Assembly (NCBI GenBank): GCA_029553955.1
Contig: JAKPJZ010000119.1
Location: forward strand, 62,001 to 126,000
From: Chloroflexota bacterium
GTDB taxonomy: Bacteria; Chloroflexota; Anaerolineae; SpSt-313
Reading direction: 5' to 3'
Length of the DNA stretch: 64,000 nt
Below are positions 42,922-51,923 of this stretch, in pieces. The position numbers and the translations under genes are program-made. Positions within the stretch are counted from its first letter, which is position 1; each line of letters opens with the position of its first letter. The notes beneath the pieces are model-generated. The model was not told the DNA's origin and did no database searches. It was given only the letters and a program-made list of their open reading frames with translations.

Positions 42922-43905
42922 TTGACGCCAATCATCTGGGCTGTTGTGGGCCTCGGGCTCACCTACGCCTTTCTGAACGGGATGAATGACAGCGGCAGCC
43001 TGGCCGCAGCGGTGATCTGCACGGGGGCGGTGGGCCCGCGCAAGGCCCTGCTGCTGGTGGCCGGCGCCCAGTTGCTGGGGGCGCTGACGGCCGGGGTGGC
43101 CGTGGCCCATACCGTGGGCCGGGGGATTGTGGCACCGGGCGCGGCGACGGCGGAAGCCGTGGCGACCGCGCTGGCGGCGACCATCCTGTGGGGTCTGCTC
43201 TCGGCCTGGCTGGGGCTGCCCTCCAGCAGCTCGCACGCCCTGGTTGGCGCCCTGGCCGGCGCCGTCTGGGCGCATGCGGGGCTGGGGGCCGTCTCGCTGC
43301 AGGGGATTGGGCGCGTGCTGGTCGTGCTCTTCATCTCGCCCTGCCTGGGCTTTGCGGCCGCCTTTGCACTGATGAAGCTGCTCTACCAGGCTCTGCAGGA
43401 TGCCACGCCCAAGGCCGGCGCGCGCCTCGAGCGGGCGCAGTGGCTGCCCACGGTGCTGGTGGCGATGGGCCACGGCGCCAACGATGCGCAAAAGGCGATG
43501 GGCATCGTCGCCCTGGGGCTCTCTGCCGCGGGGGCACTCCCCGCCTTCGAGATCCCGTTCTGGCTGCAGGTGGCGGCGGCGGTGGCCATGGCCGGCGGCA
43601 CGAGCGTCGGGGGCACGCGCGTCATGCGCACTGTGGGCCTCAAGCTGTACCGCATGCGGGCCATCCACGGCTTTGCCGCCCAGGCGGCTTCGGCCATCGT
43701 CGTCGTAGGCGCAAGCCTCCTGGGCGGGCCGGTGAGCACCACCCAGGTGATCGGCGCCAGCATCGCCGGGGCCGGCTCGGCGCAGCGCTTCTCGCAGGTG
43801 CGCTGGGGCGTGATCGGCCATATCGTGACTGCGTGGTTTCTGACCATCCCCGCTGCGGGTGGTCTGGCCAGCGTACTCTATTGGCTACTGGTGCACCATC
43901 CCTGA
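42922..43905 (+). CDS. pit: Low-affinity inorganic phosphate permease, PiT family
   Basis: A 327-residue PiT transporter with about ten helices in two inverted halves. Both halves carry the family signature: LNGMNDSGSLAAAVI (about residue 20) and MGHGANDAQKAMGIVALG (about residue 190). It moves phosphate, often as metal-phosphate, with cations. The start is the TTG at 42922 (TPIIWAVVG); an in-frame stop at 42883 excludes a longer form. The DUF47 gene 298 bases downstream is its common partner. Confidence 0.9.
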   Translation: MTPIIWAVVGLGLTYAFLNGMNDSGSLAAAVICTGAVGPRKALLLVAGAQLLGALTAGVAVAHTVGRGIVAPGAATAEAVATALAATILWGLLSAWLGLPSSSSHALVGALAGAVWAHAGLGAVSLQGIGRVLVVLFISPCLGFAAAFALMKLLYQALQDATPKAGARLERAQWLPTVLVAMGHGANDAQKAMGIVALGLSAAGALPAFEIPFWLQVAAAVAMAGGTSVGGTRVMRTVGLKLYRMRAIHGFAAQAASAIVVVGASLLGGPVSTTQVIGASIAGAGSAQRFSQVRWGVIGHIVTAWFLTIPAAGGLASVLYWLLVHHP

Positions 43906-43988
43906 CAGCCTGCCGGCAAGCCTCCGCCCTCGGCGTCCTGGCCGCAGCCGAGCAATGTGCGCTACTGCCACCCGGCTCTGATCCAGGA

Positions 43989-44047
43989 AGGGGTTTCAAG
44001 GGTCCATACCGGGCTCGTGCGGAGCCCATAACCCGGTCACCGGCCGG
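43989..44047 (-). repeat. Left flank of palindrome-cored element, copy E
   Basis: In reverse orientation ACCGGGTTATGGGCTCCGCA and GAGCCCGGTATGGACCC match the left modules of copies C and G almost exactly, ending in GAAACCCCTT without a palindromic core. Confidence 0.65.
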
Positions 44048-44074
44048 GATTGGTCTTCTCCGACAGGCTGCGAG

Positions 44075-44160
44075 ACTGCGGAGTTGCCGCCACGGCGGAC
44101 GCCCACAAGGGGCGAGGCTACGGGGTTGCTGCTACGGCGGACGCCCACAAGGGGCTACGG
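44075..44160 (+). repeat. Two tandem copies of a CGGCGGACGCCCACAAGGGG unit
   Basis: GCCACGGCGGACGCCCACAA (44088) and GCTACGGCGGACGCCCACAA (44131) recur at about 43-base spacing, each followed by GGGG and CTACGG. Related strings occur at 5210 and 8178. This is the rest of the 298-base PiT-DUF47 gap. Confidence 0.7.
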
Positions 44161-44203
44161 GTTTGCAGGCTGCCATCCATAGGGTGGCGAGCAAGGGGGG
44201 GCG

Positions 44204-44830
44204 ATGGGTCTCAAATCGTTGTTCAGGCGCAAGCAGGACCGCTTCTACGTGCTCCTGACTCAGCAGGCCGAAAAGACCCTGCAGGGCATGGAGGCACTGC
44301 TAGAGTATGTGACGCACCCGACGGAAGAGCGGGCCAAGGCGGTGCGCTTGCTCGAGTCGGAGGCCGACGAGGTGCGCCGCATCCTCATCGACGAGCTCAA
44401 CCACACCTTCATCACCCCCTTCGACCGGGAGGATATCTTTGCCCTGTCGCGCACCATCGATGACGTGCTCGACTATGGCGAGACCACGGTGGAAGAGATG
44501 ACCACGCTCGGCGTGGCGCCCAACGAGTATATCCGCAGCATGGCGGCGGTGCTGCGCGATGCGGCCAAGGAGCTGTACCAGGCCATGTTGCGGCTGAAGG
44601 ACCACCCCCAGGTGGCGCTCGATCACGCCACGCGCGCCAAGGCCCTCGAGAACCAGGCGGAGCGCATCTACCGCCAGGCCATCGCCGCCCTCTTTGCCGG
44701 GCCACAGAACCTGGAATCGGTGGTGCTGATGCTCAAGATGCGCGAGGTGTACCGCCACCTCTCCAACGCGGCCGACCGTGGCGACGAGGCGGCCAACATC
44801 TTGAGCGATATTGTGGTCAAGACCACCTAA
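44204..44830 (+). CDS. DUF47 (PhoU-like) protein, PiT partner
   Basis: A 208-residue all-helical PhoU-like protein: KTLQGMEALLEYVTHPTEE, VRRILIDELNHTFITPFDREDI (the conserved TPFDREDI), RTIDDVLDYGE, and the C-terminal YRHLSNAADRGDEAANIL. DUF47 proteins regulate or gate adjacent PiT permeases. The ATG at 44204 is preceded by AAGGGGGG. A perfect 56-bp palindrome follows 24 bases after the stop. Confidence 0.9.
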   Translation: MGLKSLFRRKQDRFYVLLTQQAEKTLQGMEALLEYVTHPTEERAKAVRLLESEADEVRRILIDELNHTFITPFDREDIFALSRTIDDVLDYGETTVEEMTTLGVAPNEYIRSMAAVLRDAAKELYQAMLRLKDHPQVALDHATRAKALENQAERIYRQAIAALFAGPQNLESVVLMLKMREVYRHLSNAADRGDEAANILSDIVVKTT

Positions 44831-44842
44831 CTTTCTGATCAT

Positions 44843-45237
44843 TTGTAGTACGTGACAGGGGAGGGGCAGGGCACACGCTCCGCGGAGCGTGTGCCCTGCC
44901 CCTCCCCTGTTATACCGATTTCCATGGCGAGCAATCAGCGCACGCTTCCTGGCAAATACTCGATCCCGCTGACGCCGCGACCGACAGGCGACTCCCCGCC
45001 TGCCGGCTGGGGGCCCCCCTACCGTTCCCCCGTCGCGGGGGAATTGGGTTGGCTTCCGCCACCGCGCACGGCTCGTTCGCCGCTTCTTGGCCAGGCAGGT
45101 CGCGCTCTTGCGGCCCAATTCCCCCGCGACGGGGGAACGGTAGGGGGGGGGCCCAGCCGGCATGAGCAGACGTCTGGTGGGGTTCTTTTGCCAATCGCCT
45201 TCCTGCCATGGAAATCGGTGTGTCACGTACTACGAAG
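44843..45237. repeat. Nested inverted-repeat complex (about 395 bp)
   Basis: The outer arms GTAGTACGTGACA (44845) and TGTCACGTACTAC (45222) enclose several layers. A perfect 56-bp palindrome 44855-44910 (ACAGGGGAGGGGCAGGGCAC arm, CCGCGG dyad) is followed by ATACCGATTTCCATGG, whose inverse CCATGGAAATCGGTGT is at 45208. An inner pair of 46-base arms (45001-45048 and 45115-45162, GTTCCCCCGTCGCGGGGGAA type) surrounds 66 unique bases. It occupies the 493-base gap before the lipoprotein gene, with no credible coding frame. Confidence 0.8.
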
Positions 45238-45323
45238 ACTCCTTGCCCTGCATGCGAAGCGGGTGTATCATGATGTAAGCAAGATGCGCTTCTTCGTGTC
45301 GCTGCTCTGGGGAGGGGGTGGGA

Positions 45324-48300
45324 ATGAGCGCCTGTGCAAGGCTGGGGCCGGCTCTTCTGCTGCTGGGCATCGTCGTCGGCTGCTCGTCGACGCACTTGGC
45401 CGGCCCAACGGCCACTCCATCCCCTGTGCCGGTGGCGACCGCTCCTCAGCCGGGCGCCGCGGCAACGTCCACAAGCGCCCCCATACCGGCTGCTCCCCTG
45501 CCTGCGATGGTCGCCGAGATCTCGTTCTCGCTGCCGGGCGGCGATGCCTACCAACCCCAGGCAGCGGCCTGTGACGAGGCTGGGCGCGTGGCGGTCGTCT
45601 GCTACGACTATGGCGCCGCCACCTCGGGGCTGGCGCTTCTCGACGCGCAGCAGGGCCGCCGCGGCGCAGTGTGGCCCCTGCCCGGGCGCTCGCTGGGGCC
45701 GTTGGCCGCGGGCGGCGGCTACGCCTACCTGGGCTATGAGGACGGCGAGCGCCAGCAGCACCTGGCCGCAGTGAGCCTGCAGACCGGCCAGGTGGCTGCC
45801 GACGTTGTGACCAGCGAGTTCCTCTACTATGGAGATACCCTGGTCGCCGACCCGGCCGGCCGCCTCTACACCCCCCTGCGCGACCGCCTGGAGGTGCGCG
45901 ACGGCGCCACGCTGCAGGTCGTTAGCTCGCTGCCCTACGGCGGCACGCCGCAGGAGCGCGCCCTGGCGGCCGACCTGGATCGCGACCGCCTGTACCTCGC
46001 CGTGGGCGAGGTGCTGCGCGCCTACCGCGCCTCGGACCTCAGGCTGCTGTGGGAGGCGCCCGGCCTCACGGGCCGGCTGAGCCTGGTGACCGACCAGGCC
46101 GGCAGGCGCGTCTATGTGCGCTGCGAGGCCTACCAGGATGGGCAACTGACCGTGCGCCTGCTGGCGTTCGACGCTGCGACGGGCAGCGCCCTCGGCGCCG
46201 TACAGACCCCCCAGGGCTCGGGCTGGCAGTTGATCGCCGCCGACAGCGAAGCGGGCTACCTCGCTTTTGCCGGCAGCCAGGGCAATGCGACGCTCCTGTG
46301 GCAGACCCAGCTCGACGGCCGTCCGAATGGCGTGAGCGCGACGATCGCCAACTGGGCCTCGGGCTATGTAGCCCGCGACGGCCTGCTGCTCGCCCTCGTG
46401 CCTGGCGACCACGAGGTGCGCGTCTATGACCTGGCCGGCCTGCGCCTCAGGGCCGCGGTGCCCACCGGCATCGAAATCCGCAACGTGCTGGCCGACCCCG
46501 ACCACGAGCGCGCCTACGTCAACGATTCCGCCGGGCGGGTGCACGCCGTCGATACGCAGCGCCACCAGGTGCTCGCGAGCGTGGCCGCGGGGCGCGGCGC
46601 CCTGGCGCTCGACGCGGCCAACAGCCTCCTCTTCGTGAGCCGCGAGGTGCGAGGCAGCGAGGTCGCGGTGCTGAGCACGAGCCCGCTCACCGTCACGGCG
46701 ACCATCACCGGCGGCTACAAGGTGGCAATCGACGCGGCGGGCCGGCGCGCCTTTGTCGGCTGGACCGAGCTGCGCAGCCCCACGCCCGGCGTCGTGCAGA
46801 TTTGGGATACGCGCACCTTCGAGCGCATCGGCAGCATCGCCCACCGCGGCGAGCCGGCCTACAACCCCCTGCGCGACGAGATCTATTTGCAGGACTACTC
46901 GGCCTACGTGGTCGACGGCAAGAGCCTGGAGGTCATCGGCGAGCTCACGCCCGACATCGGCGAGACGCCGGAGGGCCTGCAGGGGTGTAACGGCTGCGTC
47001 CGCGTGACCGGCATCACCGTCGATGCTGCCAGCGACGCCATCGTCGTCAGTCTGCTGACCGGCTCGACCGGCGGCGGCCCCGGCACGGTGATCCAGCCGC
47101 GGCTCTTCTCGGCGCGCACGCGCCAGCCGGCGACGCACACGGTGACGGTGCTCAGCCGCTGTTGCGGTTCAGCAGAGCCCTTCATCATCCCGCCCGACGA
47201 GGGCATGGTCTACGAGTCGCAGCGCTTCCGCCGCTACGTGGCCTACAACAGCACCCTGGCCTACCCGGCCGGCGCGGCCGAGCCCCGCGAATGGCGCGAC
47301 GGCCTGCCGCTCGACCTCTACCTGCCGGGCACGCACGTCGGCCTGAGCGCGCAGCAGGGTCAGTTGCTGGCCTTCGATACAGCGAACTGGCAGCCGCTGG
47401 GCTGGCTGCCCCGCTACTGCATCGGCGAGATGGACCTGGTGGGCCGGCGGCTGTACGCCTGGCGGGGGGCGCAGCTCACCATCCTAGGCTTTGACGGCGC
47501 CCCGCCGCTGCCGGCGCCGCCGCCCGAGCCGCTGCCCGCCGAGGCGCGCAGCCCGGGCGCGGGCGTGCAGGCGATCGTCCCCTCGCCCGATTTCGCGCAC
47601 GACCACACCGTCTTGGCGACCGACAGCGGCCAGATCCGCCGCTCGACCGACGGCGGCGCGCGCTGGGCCACGCTGCGCGGCGGCCTGCCGCCATGGGCGC
47701 CGGGGAGTACTCCGACCATCTCTGTGGTCTTTTCGCCGGGCTATGCGCAAGACCGCACCCTCTTCGCCGCCGGCTATGCGGGCGAGCCGGTGGGCTATGG
47801 CGTGTGGCGCTCGACGGATGGCGGCGACACCTGGGCGCCGGTCTGGCAGGGGCTCGAGCACCTGCGCGTGGACCGGCTGGTGCTTTCGCCGCGCTACGCC
47901 GAGGATCACACGCTGCTGGCCTACTGCCAGTATCAAGAGTTCTGGCGCGCCGAGTCGGGCACGTCGCTCTTCCGTTCGAGCGACGGCGGCGAGTCGTGGC
48001 CGCGCCTGGCCACACGGCCCAACGTGGGCAACCCGGCGCCGCTGCCAGCGCCCGAGCAGCTCTTGCCCTACCCAGCGGCGCCGCTGCAGTGGCGGCTCGC
48101 GGAGCAGCGCGACGCCATCGAGCGCTCGACCGACGGCGGGCAGACGTGGCAGGCGGTGCTGCGCCGGCCCGACCCAGCTCGCTGGCCCAGGGCCGTGGTG
48201 CCGTCGCCGCTCTACGAGCAAGACCGGCAGGTGTTCGTGCTCTACGAGGACCTGATCTACCGCTCGACCGACGGCGGCGCCACCTGGCAGACGGCCGGCG

Positions 48301-48968
48301 ACAGGGGCCTGGTGCGCAGCGGCTTTGAGGATCACTTTACCACATTGGCCGTTGCGCGGCTCGGCGACGGCGTGGCGCTCTTTGTGGGCGATTATACCGG
48401 CGCCGTGCTGGCGCTGGACCCGGCCAAGCTGCGCTGGGCTGCAGCAGCGGCGCCCGCGCCCACCGCATCGCCGGCGCCGCAGCCCACAGTGGCGGCCGTG
48501 GCCACAGACACGCCCTGCTCGCCGCCTCTGCCTGGCCTGGCCGCTGCGTATGGCCGCTGGACGGCGCGCCTGGGCTGCCCGGCGGATGCGGGCGCCGAGC
48601 TGCATCTGGCGGGCCAACGCTTCGAGCGCGGGCTGATGCTCTGGCGCAGCGACACGCGGCAGATCTACGCCCTGGCGAGCGACGACGGCGGCAACACTTG
48701 GGCCGTGTACGCCGACACCTGGGAGGAGGGCCGGCCCGACCGCGACCCAGGCCTGGCGCCGCCGGCTGACCGCGAACAGCCGATCCGTGGCTTTGGCACG
48801 GTGTGGCGCGAGCAGTTGGGGGGACCACAGTCGGCCGTGGGCTGGGCCGTGGCCGGCGAGCAGGCCTATGGCGGCACAGCGCAGGCCTTCAGCGGCGGCC
48901 TGCTCATCACCGGCCCCGACGGCCGCGCCTATGCCCTGTTCGGCGACGGGAGCTGGGAGAGCCAGTAA
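45324..48968 (+). CDS. Giant BNR/Asp-box beta-propeller lipoprotein
   Basis: A 1214-residue extracytoplasmic lipoprotein. Signal peptide with lipobox GIVVGC (Cys20), then a Thr/Pro/Ala linker to about residue 60. Residues about 60-730 form YVTN/quinoprotein-like beta-propeller repeats. Residues about 755-1045 hold five Asp-box (BNR) repeats such as RRSTDGGARW, WRSTDGGDTW and YRSTDGGATW. A second Ala/Pro/Thr linker leads to a C-terminal domain with RLGCPADAG, a form of the LGFP-like pattern, and one more Asp-box (SDDGGNTW). It probably binds or cleaves surface polymers; no catalytic residues can be named. ATG 45324 follows GGAGGGGG. Confidence 0.82.
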   Translation: MSACARLGPALLLLGIVVGCSSTHLAGPTATPSPVPVATAPQPGAAATSTSAPIPAAPLPAMVAEISFSLPGGDAYQPQAAACDEAGRVAVVCYDYGAATSGLALLDAQQGRRGAVWPLPGRSLGPLAAGGGYAYLGYEDGERQQHLAAVSLQTGQVAADVVTSEFLYYGDTLVADPAGRLYTPLRDRLEVRDGATLQVVSSLPYGGTPQERALAADLDRDRLYLAVGEVLRAYRASDLRLLWEAPGLTGRLSLVTDQAGRRVYVRCEAYQDGQLTVRLLAFDAATGSALGAVQTPQGSGWQLIAADSEAGYLAFAGSQGNATLLWQTQLDGRPNGVSATIANWASGYVARDGLLLALVPGDHEVRVYDLAGLRLRAAVPTGIEIRNVLADPDHERAYVNDSAGRVHAVDTQRHQVLASVAAGRGALALDAANSLLFVSREVRGSEVAVLSTSPLTVTATITGGYKVAIDAAGRRAFVGWTELRSPTPGVVQIWDTRTFERIGSIAHRGEPAYNPLRDEIYLQDYSAYVVDGKSLEVIGELTPDIGETPEGLQGCNGCVRVTGITVDAASDAIVVSLLTGSTGGGPGTVIQPRLFSARTRQPATHTVTVLSRCCGSAEPFIIPPDEGMVYESQRFRRYVAYNSTLAYPAGAAEPREWRDGLPLDLYLPGTHVGLSAQQGQLLAFDTANWQPLGWLPRYCIGEMDLVGRRLYAWRGAQLTILGFDGAPPLPAPPPEPLPAEARSPGAGVQAIVPSPDFAHDHTVLATDSGQIRRSTDGGARWATLRGGLPPWAPGSTPTISVVFSPGYAQDRTLFAAGYAGEPVGYGVWRSTDGGDTWAPVWQGLEHLRVDRLVLSPRYAEDHTLLAYCQYQEFWRAESGTSLFRSSDGGESWPRLATRPNVGNPAPLPAPEQLLPYPAAPLQWRLAEQRDAIERSTDGGQTWQAVLRRPDPARWPRAVVPSPLYEQDRQVFVLYEDLIYRSTDGGATWQTAGDRGLVRSGFEDHFTTLAVARLGDGVALFVGDYTGAVLALDPAKLRWAAAAAPAPTASPAPQPTVAAVATDTPCSPPLPGLAAAYGRWTARLGCPADAGAELHLAGQRFERGLMLWRSDTRQIYALASDDGGNTWAVYADTWEEGRPDRDPGLAPPADREQPIRGFGTVWREQLGGPQSAVGWAVAGEQAYGGTAQAFSGGLLITGPDGRAYALFGDGSWESQ

Positions 48969-48998
48969 GCATCCTGTGCCTTCCAGCACACAATAGGT

Positions 48999-49137
48999 GG
49001 GGTTTTGGGTGGGTTGGCCTGCCGCCTGCCCCTGGCGCGCCAGGGGCAGGCGGCAGGCCAACCCACCCAAAACCCCCTCCTGGGTCAGGGCCGGGTGGCG
49101 GCGACGCAGAGCACCCGGCTGTCGCCGGGATACTGGC
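48999..49137 (+). repeat. Palindrome-cored repeat element, copy F (perfect 78-bp core)
   Basis: The core 48999-49076 is a perfect 78-bp palindrome (GGGGTTTTGGGTGGGTTGG outer arm, dyad GGCGCGCC). The right module 49077-49137 carries GGGCCGGGTGGCGGCGACGC and CACCCGGCTGTCGCC, matching copy C. The core starts 30 bases after the lipoprotein stop. No left module. Confidence 0.82.
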
Positions 49138-49163
49138 CGGCCTGTCTCGAAAGGAGTGATACC

Positions 49164-50243
49164 ATGGCCGACGATGTCTATCGGGCGCTGGCCCGGCGGT
49201 TGGACGAAATCCCCAACGGCTTTCCCGCGGCCCCCGACGGCAGCGAGCTGCGCCTGCTGGCCAGCCTCTTCCAGCCTGAAGAGGCGGCGCTGGCGGCGCA
49301 GATGCGGCTGACCCCCGAGACCGCCGCCGAGATCGCGGCACGCACCGGCGGCGAGGTACCGGCGGTGCAGGCGCTGCTGAAGGGCATGGTGCGGCGGGGG
49401 CTGATCCGCGCCGAGCGGGGCGAAGGGGAGCTCAAGTTCGCGCTCATGCCGTTTGTCGTCGGCATCTATGAGATGCAGCTCGGCCGCCTCGACGCCGAGC
49501 TGGCGCAGGTCTTCGAGGACTATTTCCGCTATGCCTTCGTCGGCGTGCTGGCGGTGCAGCCGGCGCTGCACCGGGTGATCCCGGTGGAGCAGGCAGTGCC
49601 GCTGGGGATAGAGGTGCTGCCGTTCGAGCGCGCCTCGCAGTACGTGGACGAGGCGGCGGCCTGGGGCGTGGTCGATTGCATCTGCCGCACGCAGCAGCGC
49701 CTGCTGGGCCACGGCTGCGAGGCGCCGCTCGACGTCTGCCTGGTGCTGAGCACGGTGGCCAACGCCTATGACCATGCCCGGGGCGTGAGGGCGCTGACCC
49801 GCGAGGGGGCGCTGGACGTGCTCAGGCGCTCGGAGGAGGCGGGGCTCGTCCACTCGACGTCCAATACCAAGGGCGGCGTGTGGTACATCTGCAACTGCTG
49901 CACCTGCTGCTGCGCCGTGATGCGAGGCATCTCGCAGTATGGCCTGGCGCAATCGGTGGCGCACTCGGCGTTCTGGACGGTGGCCGACGAGGCGCTCTGC
50001 AGCGGCTGCGAGGCCTGCCTCGAGCGCTGCCGCTTTGGCGCGCTGCGCGTGGAGGAGGGGGTGGCCCGTGTCGACCACGAGCGCTGCCTCGGCTGCGGGC
50101 AATGCAGCACCGTCTGCCCCAGCGAGGCGCTGCACCTCGAGCGCCGGCCCGAGGCGGCCGTGCCCGATATCCCGGCCGACATGCAGGCCTGGCTCGAGCA
50201 GCGCGCGGCCGATCGCGGCATCGATCTCGGCGCCGTCCAGTAG
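49164..50243 (+). CDS. Cys-rich 4Fe-4S protein with N-terminal winged helix
   Basis: A 359-residue protein. Residues about 45-100 look like a winged-helix/MarR-type fold (LTPETAAEIAARTGGEVPAV, KGMVRRGLIRAERGEGELKF). The middle has VDCICRTQQRLLGHGC and the Cys cluster YICNCCTCCCAVM. The C-terminus is a two-cluster ferredoxin domain: CSGCEACLERCRFGAL and CLGCGQCSTVCPSEAL. This layout is found in poorly studied redox proteins. It could be a redox-responsive regulator or an electron carrier. ATG 49164 follows AAGGAGTG. Confidence 0.75.
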   Translation: MADDVYRALARRLDEIPNGFPAAPDGSELRLLASLFQPEEAALAAQMRLTPETAAEIAARTGGEVPAVQALLKGMVRRGLIRAERGEGELKFALMPFVVGIYEMQLGRLDAELAQVFEDYFRYAFVGVLAVQPALHRVIPVEQAVPLGIEVLPFERASQYVDEAAAWGVVDCICRTQQRLLGHGCEAPLDVCLVLSTVANAYDHARGVRALTREGALDVLRRSEEAGLVHSTSNTKGGVWYICNCCTCCCAVMRGISQYGLAQSVAHSAFWTVADEALCSGCEACLERCRFGALRVEEGVARVDHERCLGCGQCSTVCPSEALHLERRPEAAVPDIPADMQAWLEQRAADRGIDLGAVQ

Positions 50244-50270
50244 ACGCCAGGGGTTACACCGCAGAGGATT

Positions 50271-50505
50271 GCGTAAAACGTGATGCGTAAGTCACTGCTC
50301 AGCCTGTCATTGCGAGTACCCCAGGCCGCGGTGCAGCCTGTGCAAGCACAAGAAACCGCGCCTGTCATTGCGAGGAGGCCGCAGCCGACGAAGCAATCCC
50401 CAGGTTGCGAGCGGAGCGAGGCAACTCCAATGTCCGACGTGGAGATTGCTTCGCTGCGGCTCGCAATGACAGGCTGAGCAGTTGCTTACGTTTTACGCGT
50501 CGCGT
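50271..50505. repeat. Composite inverted repeat (ACGTTTTACGC and GTCATTGCGAG families)
   Basis: Outer arms GCGTAAAACGTGATGCGTAA (50271) and TTACGTTTTACGCGTC (about 50487) enclose CTGCTCAGCCTGTCATTGCG at 50295 and its inverse near 50465. Inside is a second, shorter GTCATTGCGAGGAGGCCGCA..GAAGCAATCC unit. It fills the 270-base gap between the convergent Fe-S gene and MFS gene. Confidence 0.75.
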
Positions 50506-50513
50506 TCTACGCC

Positions 50514-51893
50514 TCACGCCTCACGCGTTACCTTCCCCCGCGCCAGCGAAGCCAGGATGCCCAGGGTGCAGAGGACGGCAAAGACGGCAAAGAGCGGGCG
50601 CGCGGTGGCGACAAAGGGGCCGGCGTACTCGGGGGTGACGGCGACGCGGCCCATGACGAGGGTAAAGACGAGCATGGCGATGCCCATGCTCAGCATCTGG
50701 CCGGTGAGGCGCATGGTGCCCAGCATGCCCGAGGCCACGCCGTAGCGCCGCCGGTCGACCGAGCTCATCACGGCGTTGGTGTTGGGCGAGGAAAAGAGGG
50801 CAAACCCCAGGCCCAACAGGACCAGCGCGGCGATGACGAACGCCAGCGGGGTGCCGCCGCCCAGGAAGGTCAGCAGCACCAGCCCAACCACGACCAGCGC
50901 CATGCCCGCCGAAGCGACGAGCCGCGGCTCGATGCGGTCGGAGAGCTGCCCCGCCAGCGGCGAGAAGATGGCCTGTATGGCGGGCTGGGCCACGAGCACC
51001 AGGCCGGCCCACTGTGGGCTGAGCCCCTTGATGTATTGCAGGTAGAGGCTCAGAAAAAAGCTGACCGCGTTGGTGGCGCTATAGTTGAACAGCGCCGCCA
51101 GGTTCGAAAAGGCAAAGACCGTGTTCTCGCGGAAGAGCCTGATATCCAAGACCGGGCTGGCCTGGCGGCCCTCCCAGGCAGCAAAGGCGGCCAGGCCGGC
51201 GACCCCAGCGGCGAGTAGGGCGAATCCCGCGACCCCAGGCAGGCGCGTAAAGCCGTACATCACCGCCACCAGCGCCGCGCCGTAGATCAGCGAGCCCACC
51301 CAGTCAAAGCGCTCGCCGCGGGCCTCGGCCCATTCGCCCGGCAGCTTCCAGGCGGCCAGGGCGATGATCAAGAGCGCCAGGGGCAGGGTGGCCAGAAAGA
51401 TGGCGCGCCAGCCCAGCGCCTGCGTGATAAAGCCGCCCACGAGCGGCCCGAACGACAGGCCCAGGTAGACAGCGGCGACGTTGATGCCCAGCGCCCGGCC
51501 GCGCTCAGCCGGCCCATAGACCGAGGTGAGGATGGCCGTGCCGGTGCCGAAGAGCATCGAGGCGCCGAACCCCTCGATAGCCCGGCAGGCGATGAGCATC
51601 GGCAGCGATGTGGCCATCGCCGAGAGGATCGTCGAGACGGCGTACACGGCCACGCCCCAGATGAACACCTTGCGGCGGCCATGGATATCGGCAAAGCGGC
51701 CCAGCGGCATGAGGAACATCGCCGCAGCCAGCGAGTAGGCGAGCGTCACCCACCCCAGCGAGACGGCATCGCTGTGGAACTCTTGGCCGATGGTGGGCAG
51801 GGCGATGACGATCGACGAGACCATGAAGGGGGTCAGAAAAGCCGCCACCGAGGCCACGATCAGCGCACTACGCTTCAGCCCAGAATCGGCCAT
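50514..51893 (-). CDS. MFS drug exporter, 14-helix (DHA2-like)
   Basis: A 459-residue transporter with about 14 helices. Motif A reads LGRFADIHGRRKVF after helix 2; motif C-like GLSFGPLVGGFITQALGWRAIF lies in helix 5, which marks drug:proton antiporters. Related pumps export antibiotics or detergents. ATG 51893 is chosen because AGGAG is 7 bases upstream; an ATG at 51920 would add MGHSTQEPG. It is last in an operon with an ABC-2 exporter, 30 bases after the permease stop. Confidence 0.82.
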   Translation of the reverse strand: MADSGLKRSALIVASVAAFLTPFMVSSIVIALPTIGQEFHSDAVSLGWVTLAYSLAAAMFLMPLGRFADIHGRRKVFIWGVAVYAVSTILSAMATSLPMLIACRAIEGFGASMLFGTGTAILTSVYGPAERGRALGINVAAVYLGLSFGPLVGGFITQALGWRAIFLATLPLALLIIALAAWKLPGEWAEARGERFDWVGSLIYGAALVAVMYGFTRLPGVAGFALLAAGVAGLAAFAAWEGRQASPVLDIRLFRENTVFAFSNLAALFNYSATNAVSFFLSLYLQYIKGLSPQWAGLVLVAQPAIQAIFSPLAGQLSDRIEPRLVASAGMALVVVGLVLLTFLGGGTPLAFVIAALVLLGLGFALFSSPNTNAVMSSVDRRRYGVASGMLGTMRLTGQMLSMGIAMLVFTLVMGRVAVTPEYAGPFVATARPLFAVFAVLCTLGILASLARGKVTREA

Positions 51894-51923
51894 GCCAGGC
51901 TCCTGTGTAGAGTGACCCATCCG

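Noticed and set aside
44910-47138. 742-codon open frame on the minus strand
   Set aside because: Antisense to the beta-propeller lipoprotein and its upstream inverted repeats; no recognisable domain.
47484-50135. 883-codon open frame on the minus strand
   Set aside because: It runs antisense across the lipoprotein, the palindrome element and the Fe-S gene, all of which have clear domains on the plus strand; it is a composition artefact.
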